A stretch of DNA of 64,000 nt, taken from JBFHIZ01 sp963666475 (lineage in GTDB: Bacteria; Bacillota; Clostridia; Lachnospirales; Lachnospiraceae). The position numbers were made by a program, and so were the translations under genes. Location of the stretch: assembly GCA_963666475.2 (NCBI GenBank), contig OY762821.2, forward strand, positions 806,001 to 870,000, written 5' to 3'. The notes beneath the pieces are model-generated. The model was not told the origin of the DNA, did no database searches, and saw nothing but the letters and a program-made list of their open reading frames with translations. Positions 42,620 through 51,212 of this stretch are shown here, in pieces (within the stretch, counting starts at the first letter, position 1; the number at the start of each line of letters is the position of its first letter).

Positions 42620-43558
42620 ATGGAAAAACAAATTGTATCAATTAATGGGACTTCTCACAGTAAAAGTCTTGTGGAACGTATCATGAAAGGAATTTTTATT
42701 GTAACAGCTTTTTTTGGAATTATTGCTGTTTTTGCAATCACCTTATATATGTTCATCAATGGTACTCCTGCATTTTTACAGGTAGGACTAAAAGATATTC
42801 TATTTGGTACCGTATGGGAACCAACGCATCGAACGGATCCTCAGTATGGTATCTTTTATGTAATTCTTACATCAATCGTGGGTACTTTTGCAGCGGTTCT
42901 TCTTGGGGTTCCAATTGCGATATTGGCAGCGGTATTTCTAGCTGAAGTAGCACCTAAGAGATTGGTGAAAATTGTGCAGCCAGCGGTTGAACTATTAGCA
43001 GCCATTCCATCTGTAATTTATGGTCTTATGGGAATTTTGGTATTGAATCCAATTATGTATAAAGTCGAAAAGGCACTGTTTACTGGATCGGATACGCACC
43101 AGTTCACGGGTGGAGCCAGTCTGCTTTCTGCTGTTATTGTGTTAGCGATTATGATTATGCCTACGGTTGTCAATGTTAGTCAAAATGCGCTTCAAACAGT
43201 ACGTAAAGATTTGAAGGCATCCTCGCTTGCATTAGGAGCTTCACATGTTCAAACAATATTTAAAGTGTTAATACCGGCGGCGAATTCCGGTATTATTAGT
43301 GGAGTTGTACTTGGAATTGGTAGAGCAATGGGTGAAGCGATGGCAATTACACTGGTATCTGGAAGTTCGGTAAACCTTCCTTTGCCATTTAATTCGGTAC
43401 GATTCTTAACTACAGCTATCGTTAGTGAAATGGGATATGCTGCGGACTTACATAGACAGGTCTTGTTCTCGATCGGTCTTGTTCTTTTTGTTTTTATTAT
43501 GTTGATAAATTTTCTTCTTTCCAGAGCTTTAAAGAAAGGAGAATTAAAAAATGACTAA
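42620..43558 (+). CDS. pstC: Phosphate ABC transporter, permease PstC
   Basis: A 312-residue inner-membrane subunit with six spans and the binding-protein-dependent permease loop (ALGASHVQTIFKVLIPAANSG) that contacts PstB. AIPSVIYGLMGILVL is typical of PstC. Its end overlaps pstA by 8 bp. Confidence 0.95.
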   Translation: MEKQIVSINGTSHSKSLVERIMKGIFIVTAFFGIIAVFAITLYMFINGTPAFLQVGLKDILFGTVWEPTHRTDPQYGIFYVILTSIVGTFAAVLLGVPIAILAAVFLAEVAPKRLVKIVQPAVELLAAIPSVIYGLMGILVLNPIMYKVEKALFTGSDTHQFTGGASLLSAVIVLAIMIMPTVVNVSQNALQTVRKDLKASSLALGASHVQTIFKVLIPAANSGIISGVVLGIGRAMGEAMAITLVSGSSVNLPLPFNSVRFLTTAIVSEMGYAADLHRQVLFSIGLVLFVFIMLINFLLSRALKKGELKND

Positions 43559-44435
43559 TAGTACAAATTCTTTATATAAAAAAAATACGAGAGTTTCTGA
43601 TATTTTATTATTGGTTTTGATTTATTTCTCGGCAATTATTGCAGTTATAATTGTTATGGGAATCATTGTATATTGTGTTGTGCATGGTATACAGGTCATT
43701 GACTGGCAATTCTTAACGCAAGAACCTAGTTATCGTAAGGGTACCATTGGAATTGGTGGAAATATATTAAATACGCTATATCTGATTGTTTTGACATTGC
43801 TCATTGCTGTTCCATTAGGAATTGGTGCTGCCATCTACTTAAATGAATATGCAAGACCTGGAAAATTTGTAAATGTTGTAACGTTTACAACGGAAACACT
43901 TGCGGGAATTCCATCCATTATCTTTGGTCTGTTTGGTATGAAATTCTTTGGAGATTTTTGTGGTCTTGGATTTAGCATCATCAATGGTGCGTTAACTTTG
44001 ACAATCATGATTTTTCCATTGATTACTAGAAATACACAAGAAGCACTTAAAACAGTACCAAACAGTTATCGAGAGGGTGCACTTGGAATGGGAGTTACAA
44101 AGTGGTATATGATTCGTACGATTTTACTTCCTTCAGCAATTCCCGGAATTATCACCGGAATAATCTTGGCAATCGGTCGTATTGTCGGAGAGTCTGCTGC
44201 ACTTCTGTTTACAGCAGGAAGTGGAGAAACCCTTCCAGATACCGCCATGCAATTTTTGCAGAAAATTAGTACATCCGGAGGTTCGCTTGCAATTCAGCTT
44301 TACTTAAGTATGGCGAATGCGGAATATGAAACCGCGTACGGAATCGCAGTTGTGTTGCTTGTTATCGTACTTATCCTGAACTATTCAGCAAAACGAATTG
44401 GTAGAAGACTGGATAATTCAAACATTGGGAAATAA
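43551..44435 (+). CDS. pstA: Phosphate ABC transporter, permease PstA
   Basis: A 294-residue second permease subunit with six spans. It has GIPSIIFGLFGMKFF and the coupling loop GALGMGVTKWYMIRTILLPS followed by AIPGIITG. It overlaps pstC, and pstB follows 20 bp later. Confidence 0.95.
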   Translation: MTNSTNSLYKKNTRVSDILLLVLIYFSAIIAVIIVMGIIVYCVVHGIQVIDWQFLTQEPSYRKGTIGIGGNILNTLYLIVLTLLIAVPLGIGAAIYLNEYARPGKFVNVVTFTTETLAGIPSIIFGLFGMKFFGDFCGLGFSIINGALTLTIMIFPLITRNTQEALKTVPNSYREGALGMGVTKWYMIRTILLPSAIPGIITGIILAIGRIVGESAALLFTAGSGETLPDTAMQFLQKISTSGGSLAIQLYLSMANAEYETAYGIAVVLLVIVLILNYSAKRIGRRLDNSNIGK

Positions 44436-44455
44436 GGAAGAGATTGGAGATTTAG

Positions 44456-45214
44456 ATGAATAATCATAAAATTGTAACAGAAAAATTAAATTTATTTTAT
44501 GGCGAGAACCATGCACTGAAAGATATTGATATGAAAATTGGAATGAATGAAGTGACTGCGCTCATTGGACCTTCTGGATGTGGAAAATCTACATTCTTAA
44601 AAACGATTAATCGTATGAATGATTTAATTGATAGTGTCAAAATAAATGGTAATATATATATAGATGGAGAAGATATATATGACCCTAAAGTAGATACCAC
44701 ACTTCTTCGAAAAAAAGTCGGTATGGTATTTCAACAACCAAATCCATTTCCAATGAGTGTCTATGATAACATTGCATATGGTCCTAGAATCCATGGTATA
44801 AAGAGTAAAGAAAAACTGGATCAAATTGTGGAAGAGAGTTTAAGAGGAGCGGCGATTTTTGATGAATTGAAAGATCGAATGAAAAAGTCAGCACTTTCTT
44901 TATCCGGTGGTCAGCAACAGCGACTCTGTATCGCACGTGCTTTAGCAGTTGAACCTGAGATAATCTTGATGGATGAACCAACCTCAGCTTTGGACCCGAT
45001 TTCTACGCTCAAAATTGAAGAATTAATGGAACAATTAAAGAAAAAATATACGGTGGTAGTAGTTACTCATAATATGCAGCAAGCGGCTCGTGTATCTGAT
45101 AATACAGCATTCTTTCTTTTGGGAGAGGTAATCGAATTCGATACGACCGACAATATCTTCTCAAGACCACAGGATAAGAGAACAGAAGACTATATCACAG
45201 GAAGATTCGGTTGA
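44456..45214 (+). CDS. pstB: Phosphate ABC transporter, ATPase PstB
   Basis: A 252-residue nucleotide-binding subunit. Walker A is GPSGCGKST, the Q-loop is FQQPNPFPMSVYDN (the PstB-typical NPFPMS), the signature is LSGGQQQRLCIARAL, and Walker B is IILMDEPTSALDP. Confidence 0.97.
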   Translation: MNNHKIVTEKLNLFYGENHALKDIDMKIGMNEVTALIGPSGCGKSTFLKTINRMNDLIDSVKINGNIYIDGEDIYDPKVDTTLLRKKVGMVFQQPNPFPMSVYDNIAYGPRIHGIKSKEKLDQIVEESLRGAAIFDELKDRMKKSALSLSGGQQQRLCIARALAVEPEIILMDEPTSALDPISTLKIEELMEQLKKKYTVVVVTHNMQQAARVSDNTAFFLLGEVIEFDTTDNIFSRPQDKRTEDYITGRFG

Positions 45215-45269
45215 TTTCGAAATAAAACATATAAACCACGCAAGTAAGAAGGGAAAGGTTATATTTATT

Positions 45270-45929
45270 ATGACAAGAGAAGCATACAAACTTCAGTTAG
45301 AAGGGTTAGAAGCAGAAATAGAGAACATGGGTGTGACGGTAGAAAAAGCAATCATGGATGTTTGGAAAGCAATGGATGAGCACAATTTGGAACTCGCAAA
45401 TAAAATCATCAGTGACGACCGAATTATTAATGATATGCAACGTGATATCGAAGCAAAATGTCTGACGATTATTACTAAGCAACAACCAGTAGCAAAAGAT
45501 TTAAGAATGGTCTCTGCAGCATTAAAAGTGGTTACGGATATTGAACGTATTGGAGATCAGGCGGCAGATATAGCGCAGCTATTACTTCGATTCGATCATA
45601 CATCGGTTTCAAACTGCTCGAAAGATATAGAACCTATGCTGTTTGCAGCAAAAGATATGGTAGAAAAGGCAATTCTAAGTATGGTAAGAAGAGACCGTGT
45701 AATGGCGAATGAAGTTGCAAAAATGGATGATGTCGTGGATGGATACTTCAATACAATCAAAGAAGAAGTCATAAATAGGCTTCGCGAACAAGGAGCAGAC
45801 GCAGACTTATGTGTAGATACTCTTATGGTAGCAAAATATTTAGAAAGAATCGGAGATCATGCTGTAAATATTGCTGAGTGGGAAATGTTTCAAGAAACGG
45901 GAACCATTCAGGATGTTCGCATTTTTTAA
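45270..45929 (+). CDS. phoU: Phosphate transport regulator PhoU
   Basis: A 219-residue all-helical protein that restrains Pst transport and PhoR signalling when phosphate is ample. Two PhoU repeats carry the metal-binding motif: DIERIGDQAADIA (about residue 90) and YLERIGDHAVNIAEW (about residue 195). It is the last gene of the pst operon. Confidence 0.96.
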   Translation: MTREAYKLQLEGLEAEIENMGVTVEKAIMDVWKAMDEHNLELANKIISDDRIINDMQRDIEAKCLTIITKQQPVAKDLRMVSAALKVVTDIERIGDQAADIAQLLLRFDHTSVSNCSKDIEPMLFAAKDMVEKAILSMVRRDRVMANEVAKMDDVVDGYFNTIKEEVINRLREQGADADLCVDTLMVAKYLERIGDHAVNIAEWEMFQETGTIQDVRIF

Positions 45930-45952
45930 TTCAATCGAAAATTTAAGGATAC

Positions 45953-45989
45953 AGACCTAAGACAAATTAATTGTTTTAGGTCTTTTTTT
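45953..45989 (+). terminator. pst operon terminator
   Basis: AGACCTAA and TTAGGTCT form an 8-bp stem with a 15-nt partly paired loop, followed by seven T. Confidence 0.88.
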
Positions 45990-46000
45990 ACCTCATGTAA

Positions 46001-46029
46001 TTGACATATGTCATAAACAATGATATAAA
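46001..46029 (+). promoter_or_regulatory. Promoter of the MinD/NifX-like cluster
   Basis: Perfect TTGACA, 17-nt spacer, TATAAA. The palindrome GACATATGTC (46003-46012) overlaps the -35 box and could be an operator. Confidence 0.75.
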
Positions 46030-46121
46030 TGATGGTGTAAACAAAGTTAAAGGTAGAGTGAAAGACAAGATCTCCATTCTCCTTGATGGCTCAGTGTGTA
46101 TACACGGATAGGAGAGTAAAT

Positions 46122-46484
46122 ATGACGATAGCAATTCCGGTATTTGAAGATAATAGAAAAATATGTGTGTCCTTTGGACGAAGCCCAGAGTTTGTTCTTG
46201 TGAATTTGGACACCATGGAGAAACAGTATTTAGAAAATCCTGCAGTAGATGCACAAGGTGGTGCAGGAATCAAAGCGGCAGGTTTTTTGGTTGACCAAAA
46301 TATTGATGTTGTGGTAACCCCTAGACTTGGTGAAAATGCGGCTGAGGTGTTTGCAAGTGCAGGAATTCAAATTATGGAATCTACTTCGGACGAAGTGGAT
46401 CAGGAAATCCAAAAATACATGTCAAATCAACTAAAAGTGTTATCTAGATTCCATGCAGGATTTCACGGAAAGCAGCCAAGTTAG
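46122..46484 (+). CDS. NifX/NifB-like dinitrogenase cofactor-family protein
   Basis: A 120-residue protein of the Nif cofactor-binding fold (PF02579-like). ATG at 46122 has GGAG 7 nt upstream; the longer in-frame ATG at 46083 is not needed. Landmarks are MTIAIPVFEDNRKICVSFGR, QGGAGIKAAGFLVDQNIDVV and PRLGENAAEVFASAGI. Such proteins carry metal clusters or are accessory to Fe-S ATPases; no nitrogenase genes are present here. The next gene starts directly after its stop. Confidence 0.88.
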   Translation: MTIAIPVFEDNRKICVSFGRSPEFVLVNLDTMEKQYLENPAVDAQGGAGIKAAGFLVDQNIDVVVTPRLGENAAEVFASAGIQIMESTSDEVDQEIQKYMSNQLKVLSRFHAGFHGKQPS

Positions 46485-47327
46485 ATGAAAATATCAGTTC
46501 TTAGTGGAAAAGGAGGAACAGGAAAAACTTTCGTTTCTGTGAATCTGGCAGCAGTAATTGAAGACAGTGTATACGTAGATTGTGATGTGGAAGCACCAAA
46601 CGGTGAATTGTTTTTTCGACCAACGGAATTGACGGAGTCAAAAGTAACCGTAAAAATTCCTGTATTTGATGCAGATTTATGTAATGGATGTAGAAAATGT
46701 GTGGAATTTTGCAATTTCAATGCACTTGCTTATGTGAAGGGGAAGCCGATGCTTTTTCCAGAAGTATGTCATGCATGTGGTGGATGTAGTTTGCTTTGCA
46801 AACAGAATGCAATTTCAGAAGAAGAACGTGAAGTCGGAAGTGTTTTTCGAGGGAAAATCCAAAATTCATCTTTTCTTTCAGGGGAGTTAAATATTGGGGA
46901 ATCTTCTGGTATGCCAGTTATACATAATTTACTGAAGCATATTCAGAAATTGGAACAACCTGTAATTATCGATTCGCCACCTGGAAGTGGATGTATGGTC
47001 ATGGAAACGATAAAAGATGCAGAATATTGTATTCTGGTAGCAGAACCAACGATTTATGGATGTCACAATTTAAAAATGGTGGTTGAACTGGTGAAGTATT
47101 TTAAGAAACCATTTGGTGTAATTTTAAATAAAAGCAATCAGGAAGAGAATCCAACGAGTACGTTTCTTGAAAAAGAAGGAATTCCAGTTCTATTGCATAT
47201 TCCATTTGATTTAAAAATTGCAAATGAAAATGCTAAAGGTACAATCGCATCCTTGTATTTTTCAGAGATTCGAGATAAATTCGAGCAATTATGGAAGGAA
47301 ATACAGACGGTTATGAGTTTGAACTAA
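46485..47327 (+). CDS. MinD-superfamily ATPase with inserted ferredoxin domain (copy 1)
   Basis: A 280-residue P-loop ATPase with deviant Walker A SGKGGTGKTF and an aspartate switch in VYVDCDVEAPNGE. Two 4Fe-4S motifs, CNGCRKCVEFC and CHACGGCSLLC, are inserted at residues 65-110. DSPPGSGC is the Walker B region. Related to Mrp/Nbp35 iron-sulphur carrier ATPases, it probably couples ATP hydrolysis to cluster or electron transfer. It is tandem with a paralogue 8 bp downstream and framed by two NifX-like genes. Confidence 0.9.
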   Translation: MKISVLSGKGGTGKTFVSVNLAAVIEDSVYVDCDVEAPNGELFFRPTELTESKVTVKIPVFDADLCNGCRKCVEFCNFNALAYVKGKPMLFPEVCHACGGCSLLCKQNAISEEEREVGSVFRGKIQNSSFLSGELNIGESSGMPVIHNLLKHIQKLEQPVIIDSPPGSGCMVMETIKDAEYCILVAEPTIYGCHNLKMVVELVKYFKKPFGVILNKSNQEENPTSTFLEKEGIPVLLHIPFDLKIANENAKGTIASLYFSEIRDKFEQLWKEIQTVMSLN

Positions 47328-47334
47328 AGCGGAT

Positions 47335-48231
47335 ATGGAGAAAAAAGTGAAACAATTATTAATTTTAAGTGGAAAAGGTGGAACCGGGAAAACAACACTC
47401 GCATCCTGCTTTATTGATCTTCTAAATACAAATATATATGCAGACTGTGATGTGGAAGCACCAAATCTTCACTTGTCGTTGGCACAGGTGGAGAAAGGCA
47501 AATCGAAAAGTTTTATAGGTCTTCCAAAAGCTCGATTAGAAATTTCAAAGTGCTCAGGCTGTAACACATGTGTTTCTCTTTGTCGTTTTGATGCAATTAC
47601 TATGCAGGAAGACAATAAGCCCCCGATGCTTGATTCAATGGCTTGCGAAGGGTGCGGTACATGTGCATATTTTTGTAAAGAGAAGGCTATTCGAATGGAG
47701 GATTATGTGAGTGGCGAGACGCAAGTTTTTGACATGGATCCATATTTTTCGACGGCTAAATTAAGAATCGGAGCAGGTGCATCGGGCCGACTGGTCAGTC
47801 AAGTGAAAAAGAATTTAAAAGAGATTACACCAAGGGACTTATGGATCAAGCAGGATACTGTTTCCGTAATTGATGGCTCGCCAGGTATTGGATGTCCAGT
47901 TATTGCTTCCATTAGTGGAGTGGATTTGGTTTTAATTGTAACGGAGCCCACCCTATCTGGGAAAAGCGATATGATTCGAATTTTGAATACTGCTTCGCAT
48001 TTTCGGACCAGAGCGTTGGTATGTATTAATAAATTTGATTTATGTAAAGAGATAACAGAAGAAATTGAAGAATATTTATGTGAACAAGGAATACCGATTG
48101 TTGGTTTGATCCCGTATGATCCAATGGTATCGCGGGTAATGAACGAAGGAAAAAGTTTGATGCAATATCAAACAAAGAGCGCTGAAGAAATTAGTAAAAT
48201 TGTAAGTAGGACACTGGTTGAATTGAAGTAG
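47335..48231 (+). CDS. MinD-superfamily ATPase with inserted ferredoxin domain (copy 2)
   Basis: A 298-residue paralogue of the preceding gene: Walker A SGKGGTGKTT, DCDVEAPNLHLSL, cluster motifs CSGCNTCVSLC and CEGCGTCAYFC, and IDGSPGIGCPV. Unlike copy 1 it keeps the classical KTT end of Walker A. The two probably form a heterodimer, as Mrp/Nbp35-type ATPases act as dimers; that is inference. Confidence 0.9.
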   Translation: MEKKVKQLLILSGKGGTGKTTLASCFIDLLNTNIYADCDVEAPNLHLSLAQVEKGKSKSFIGLPKARLEISKCSGCNTCVSLCRFDAITMQEDNKPPMLDSMACEGCGTCAYFCKEKAIRMEDYVSGETQVFDMDPYFSTAKLRIGAGASGRLVSQVKKNLKEITPRDLWIKQDTVSVIDGSPGIGCPVIASISGVDLVLIVTEPTLSGKSDMIRILNTASHFRTRALVCINKFDLCKEITEEIEEYLCEQGIPIVGLIPYDPMVSRVMNEGKSLMQYQTKSAEEISKIVSRTLVELK

Positions 48232-48267
48232 AATTCGCTTAGTAAATAAAACACGGAGGACATTTAT

Positions 48268-48624
48268 ATGAGAATTGCTGTAGCATGTGAAGGTAGTAAA
48301 GTAACAATGCATTTTGGGCACTGCGAAAATTTTACATTTTTTGATGTAGAGAGTGGGGTGGTGACAAAGAAGGAATCGTTTGCAAATCCAGGACATAGAC
48401 CAGGGTTTTTGCCTAAGTTTGTAGCTGAAAAGGGTGCAAATGTAATTATCGCTGGTGGTATGGGTGGTGGAGCAGTAGAGCTTTTTCAAGAAGCTGGGAT
48501 TGATGTAGTTGTAGGTGCAACAGGAGATGCGCAAGATGTAGTGCAAGCATATGTTTCTGGGGTGCTTGTTTCAACGGGTTCCATTTGTCATGAACACGAA
48601 CATGAAGGAAGTTGCAATTCATAG
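48268..48624 (+). CDS. NifX-like protein with His/Cys-rich tail
   Basis: A 118-residue protein of the same fold as the product of 46122 (MRIAVACEGSKVTMHFGHCE, GANVIIAGGMGGGAVELFQE, VVVGATGDAQDVVQAYVSG). The C-terminus ICHEHEHEGSCNS is rich in His and Cys and suggests metal binding. AGGAGG is upstream and a terminator follows. Confidence 0.9.
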   Translation: MRIAVACEGSKVTMHFGHCENFTFFDVESGVVTKKESFANPGHRPGFLPKFVAEKGANVIIAGGMGGGAVELFQEAGIDVVVGATGDAQDVVQAYVSGVLVSTGSICHEHEHEGSCNS

Positions 48625-48633
48625 TGCGAATGT

Positions 48634-48657
48634 AAAAAGAGCTACGGCTCTTTTTTA
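48634..48657 (+). terminator. Terminator of the MinD/NifX-like cluster
   Basis: AAAAAGAGC-TAC-GGCTCTTTTTT hairpin with T run. Confidence 0.9.
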
Positions 48658-48732
48658 TTGTAGCTAATACACAAAAAATGAAAAAAAGTTTTATTGAATA
48701 GTCATGAAAAAATTTTTTTTGATCAAAACGGA

Positions 48733-48761
48733 TTGAAATTTCAAAAAAAACGGAGTATTCT
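48733..48761 (+). promoter_or_regulatory. Sugar operon promoter
   Basis: TTGAAA, 17-nt spacer, TATTCT. The predicted start near 48768 falls inside the operator. Confidence 0.7.
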
Positions 48762-48766
48762 GTATA

Positions 48767-48798
48767 CGTTACCGGAAACGTTACCGACAACGTTTCCG
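48767..48798. promoter_or_regulatory. LacI-family operator
   Basis: Two overlapping dyads: CGTTACCGGAAACG (48767-48780) and GGAAACGTT-N6-AACGTTTCC (48774-48797, perfect 9-bp arms). ACGTT half-sites around a central CG are typical of MalR/CcpA-like LacI regulators. Position over the transcription start implies repression. The LacI gene at 53576 is the likely binder. Confidence 0.78.
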
Positions 48799-48880
48799 AA
48801 TTCAAAAAAGATGTCTGAAAAAGCCAAGAAACAGATATCAATCATATGGGTAATCTTGGCAGAAACGAGGAGAAGGAAGA

Positions 48881-50305
48881 ATGAAAAAGAAAGTAATTGG
48901 TCTGATGATCGTATTATCATTGGCAGTGACTAGTTTGGTTGGATGTGGAAACAATACGACATCAGCAGACGTGCCAGCAGGCAATGCAGGGAACACGGTT
49001 GAAAGTACAGCTGACACATCAGATGCTAGTGATTCGACAACTGTCGAAGGAGAAACAGGAAAAGTTTATTATCTAAATTTCAAACCAGAAGTAGAAGATA
49101 TCTGGCAGGAAATTGCAGCAGAGTATACTGCGGAAACCGGAGTAGAAGTTCAGGTAGTTACAGCAGCTGGCGGAAACTATGAGTTGACTCTTCGTGCGGA
49201 AATGCTGAAAACTGATGCACCAACTTTATTTCAAATCAATGGACCAGTAGGATATCAATCTTGGAAAGACTATTGCATGGATCTTTCTGGAACGGATTTA
49301 TATTCATGGTTATTGGATAAGTCCCTTGCTGTAACAGATGGGGATGGCGTATATGGAATACCATATGTTGTTGAAGGTTACGGAATTATTTATAACCAAA
49401 GTATTATGGATGCATATTTTTCTCTTGCAAATAAAACAACAGATGTGAATTCGGTAGATCAGATTAATAATTTTGAAACCTTGAAAGCTGTTGTAGAAGA
49501 TATGCAGGCAAATAAAGAAGCACTAGGAATTCAAGGCGTTTTCGCTTCCACGTCTTTTGCAAGTGGAGAAGACTGGAGATGGCAGACACATCTTGCAAAC
49601 CTTCCAATTTACTATGAATTCAAAGAAAAAGGTATTAGTGATGCAGCTGAAATCGATTTTACTTATGCTGATAACTTTAAAAATATTTTTGATCTTTATA
49701 TCAACAATTCCACAATCCCTGGAACACTTGTAGGAAGCAAATCTGTAAATGATTCTATGGCAGAATTTGCACTTGGACAATGTGCTATGGTTCAAAATGG
49801 AAACTGGGGATGGGGACAAATTAGTGGTGTTGACGGAAATATCATTACTGAAGATCAGGTAAAATTTCTACCAATTTACACAGGTGTTGAAGGAGAAGAA
49901 AGTCAAGGACTTTGTACTGGAACAGAGAACTTCTTCTGTGTAAATAACAATGCAACAGAAGCGGATAAAGCTGCAACAGTTGCATTTGTAGAGTGGTTAT
50001 TTAGCTCTGACAAAGGAAAAGATTATGTTACAAATCAGTTAGGATTTATTGCACCATTTAGTACATTTAGTGAAGCAGAGATGCCAAGTGATCCACTCGC
50101 AAAAGAAGTTATTGCATACATGGCAGATACATCCTTATCAAGTGTATCATGGAACTTTACTGCATTCCCAAGTCAAGAATTTAAAAATGGATTTGGAGCA
50201 GATCTATTACAGTATGTACACGGGAAAGAAGATTGGAGCGAAGTAACTGCAAATGTAATTTCTTCATGGGCATTTGAAAAAGAACTAGCAGCACAATCGG
50301 AATAA
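48881..50305 (+). CDS. Sugar ABC transporter, substrate-binding lipoprotein
   Basis: A 474-residue extracellular solute-binding protein of family 1 (MalE-like). The signal peptide with lipobox SLVGC is followed by a Ser/Thr/Asp-rich linker. The mature domain has YYLNFKPEVEDIWQEIAAEY, GIPYVVEGYGIIYN, FALGQCAMVQNGNWGWGQ and VAFVEWLFS. Linkage to malQ suggests maltodextrins or similar alpha-glucans. A terminator hairpin separates it from the permease genes, favouring excess binding protein. Confidence 0.92.
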   Translation: MKKKVIGLMIVLSLAVTSLVGCGNNTTSADVPAGNAGNTVESTADTSDASDSTTVEGETGKVYYLNFKPEVEDIWQEIAAEYTAETGVEVQVVTAAGGNYELTLRAEMLKTDAPTLFQINGPVGYQSWKDYCMDLSGTDLYSWLLDKSLAVTDGDGVYGIPYVVEGYGIIYNQSIMDAYFSLANKTTDVNSVDQINNFETLKAVVEDMQANKEALGIQGVFASTSFASGEDWRWQTHLANLPIYYEFKEKGISDAAEIDFTYADNFKNIFDLYINNSTIPGTLVGSKSVNDSMAEFALGQCAMVQNGNWGWGQISGVDGNIITEDQVKFLPIYTGVEGEESQGLCTGTENFFCVNNNATEADKAATVAFVEWLFSSDKGKDYVTNQLGFIAPFSTFSEAEMPSDPLAKEVIAYMADTSLSSVSWNFTAFPSQEFKNGFGADLLQYVHGKEDWSEVTANVISSWAFEKELAAQSE

Positions 50306-50320
50306 TTAAGATTTCATGAG

Positions 50321-50348
50321 GAGCCAGACTACTCGTCTGGCTCTTTTT
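50321..50348 (+). terminator. Intra-operon terminator after the binding-protein gene
   Basis: GAGCCAGAC-TACTC-GTCTGGCTC then TTTTT. Partial readthrough would explain unequal expression within the operon. Confidence 0.88.
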
Positions 50349-50366
50349 AAAAGAATGGAGATCATC

Positions 50367-51212
50367 ATGCAAAAATCATTAAAAAAATATTTTCCCATAT
50401 TTTTGATACCAACGCTTTTGGCATTTATAATAGCATTTCTTGTGCCTTTTGTAATGGGGATTTATTTGTCTTTCACGTCATTTACGACGATTACAGATGC
50501 AAAATGGGTAGGAATAAACAATTATATCAGGGCATTTACAGTGAATTCAGAATTTCTTCATGCGTTCGTATTTACTGGAAAGTTCGCAATTGTAAGCGTT
50601 TTGACAATTAATGTTTTTGCATTTGCATTAGCTTTGGCATTAACAAAAAAAATGAAGGGAACAAATCTGTTTCGAACGGTATTTTTTGTACCAAACCTGA
50701 TTGGAGGAATTGTACTTGGATATATATGGCAATTGATCATTAATGGCGTGTTGTATCAGTTTGGATATGATATTACATTTGATGCGAGATTTGGTTTTTG
50801 GGGACTTGTAATTCTGATAAACTGGCAATTGATTGGATATATGATGATATTGTATATCGCTGGAATACAGAATATTCCAGGGGAATTGATTGAAGCAGCG
50901 ATGATTGACGGAGCAAAGAAAATACAGATTTTGAGGTATGTAACAATTCCTATGGTCATGCCTTCGATTACAATTTGTACGTTTTTGACACTTACGAATT
51001 CCTTTAAAATGTTTGATCAAAACCTTGCATTAACCGGAGGAATGCCTGCGAAAGAAACCGCAATGATGGCACTGGATATCTATACAACATTCTTTAATCG
51101 TGTGGGATTTGAAGGAGTAGGACAAGCAAAAGCTGTCATGTTCTTCTTGTTGATTGCAGCAGTGGCACTCATTCAACTTAAAATTACCAGAAGCAAGGAG
51201 GTAGAACATTAA
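50367..51212 (+). CDS. Sugar ABC transporter permease, MalF type
   Basis: A 281-residue permease with six spans. ATG at 50367 has GGAG 6 nt upstream; the longer in-frame start at 50316 runs through the terminator. The EAA coupling loop is ELIEAAMIDGAKKIQILRYV, followed by TIPMVMPS. It overlaps the next gene at TAATG. No ATPase gene lies here, so a shared MsmK-type ATPase elsewhere is expected. Confidence 0.93.
   Translation: MQKSLKKYFPIFLIPTLLAFIIAFLVPFVMGIYLSFTSFTTITDAKWVGINNYIRAFTVNSEFLHAFVFTGKFAIVSVLTINVFAFALALALTKKMKGTNLFRTVFFVPNLIGGIVLGYIWQLIINGVLYQFGYDITFDARFGFWGLVILINWQLIGYMMILYIAGIQNIPGELIEAAMIDGAKKIQILRYVTIPMVMPSITICTFLTLTNSFKMFDQNLALTGGMPAKETAMMALDIYTTFFNRVGFEGVGQAKAVMFFLLIAAVALIQLKITRSKEVEH

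Noticed and set aside
46122..48624. Nitrogen-fixation (nif) cluster
   Set aside because: NifX/NifB-fold proteins are present but no nifHDK, nifE/N or full-length NifB; the ATPases are MinD/Mrp-like, not NifH.
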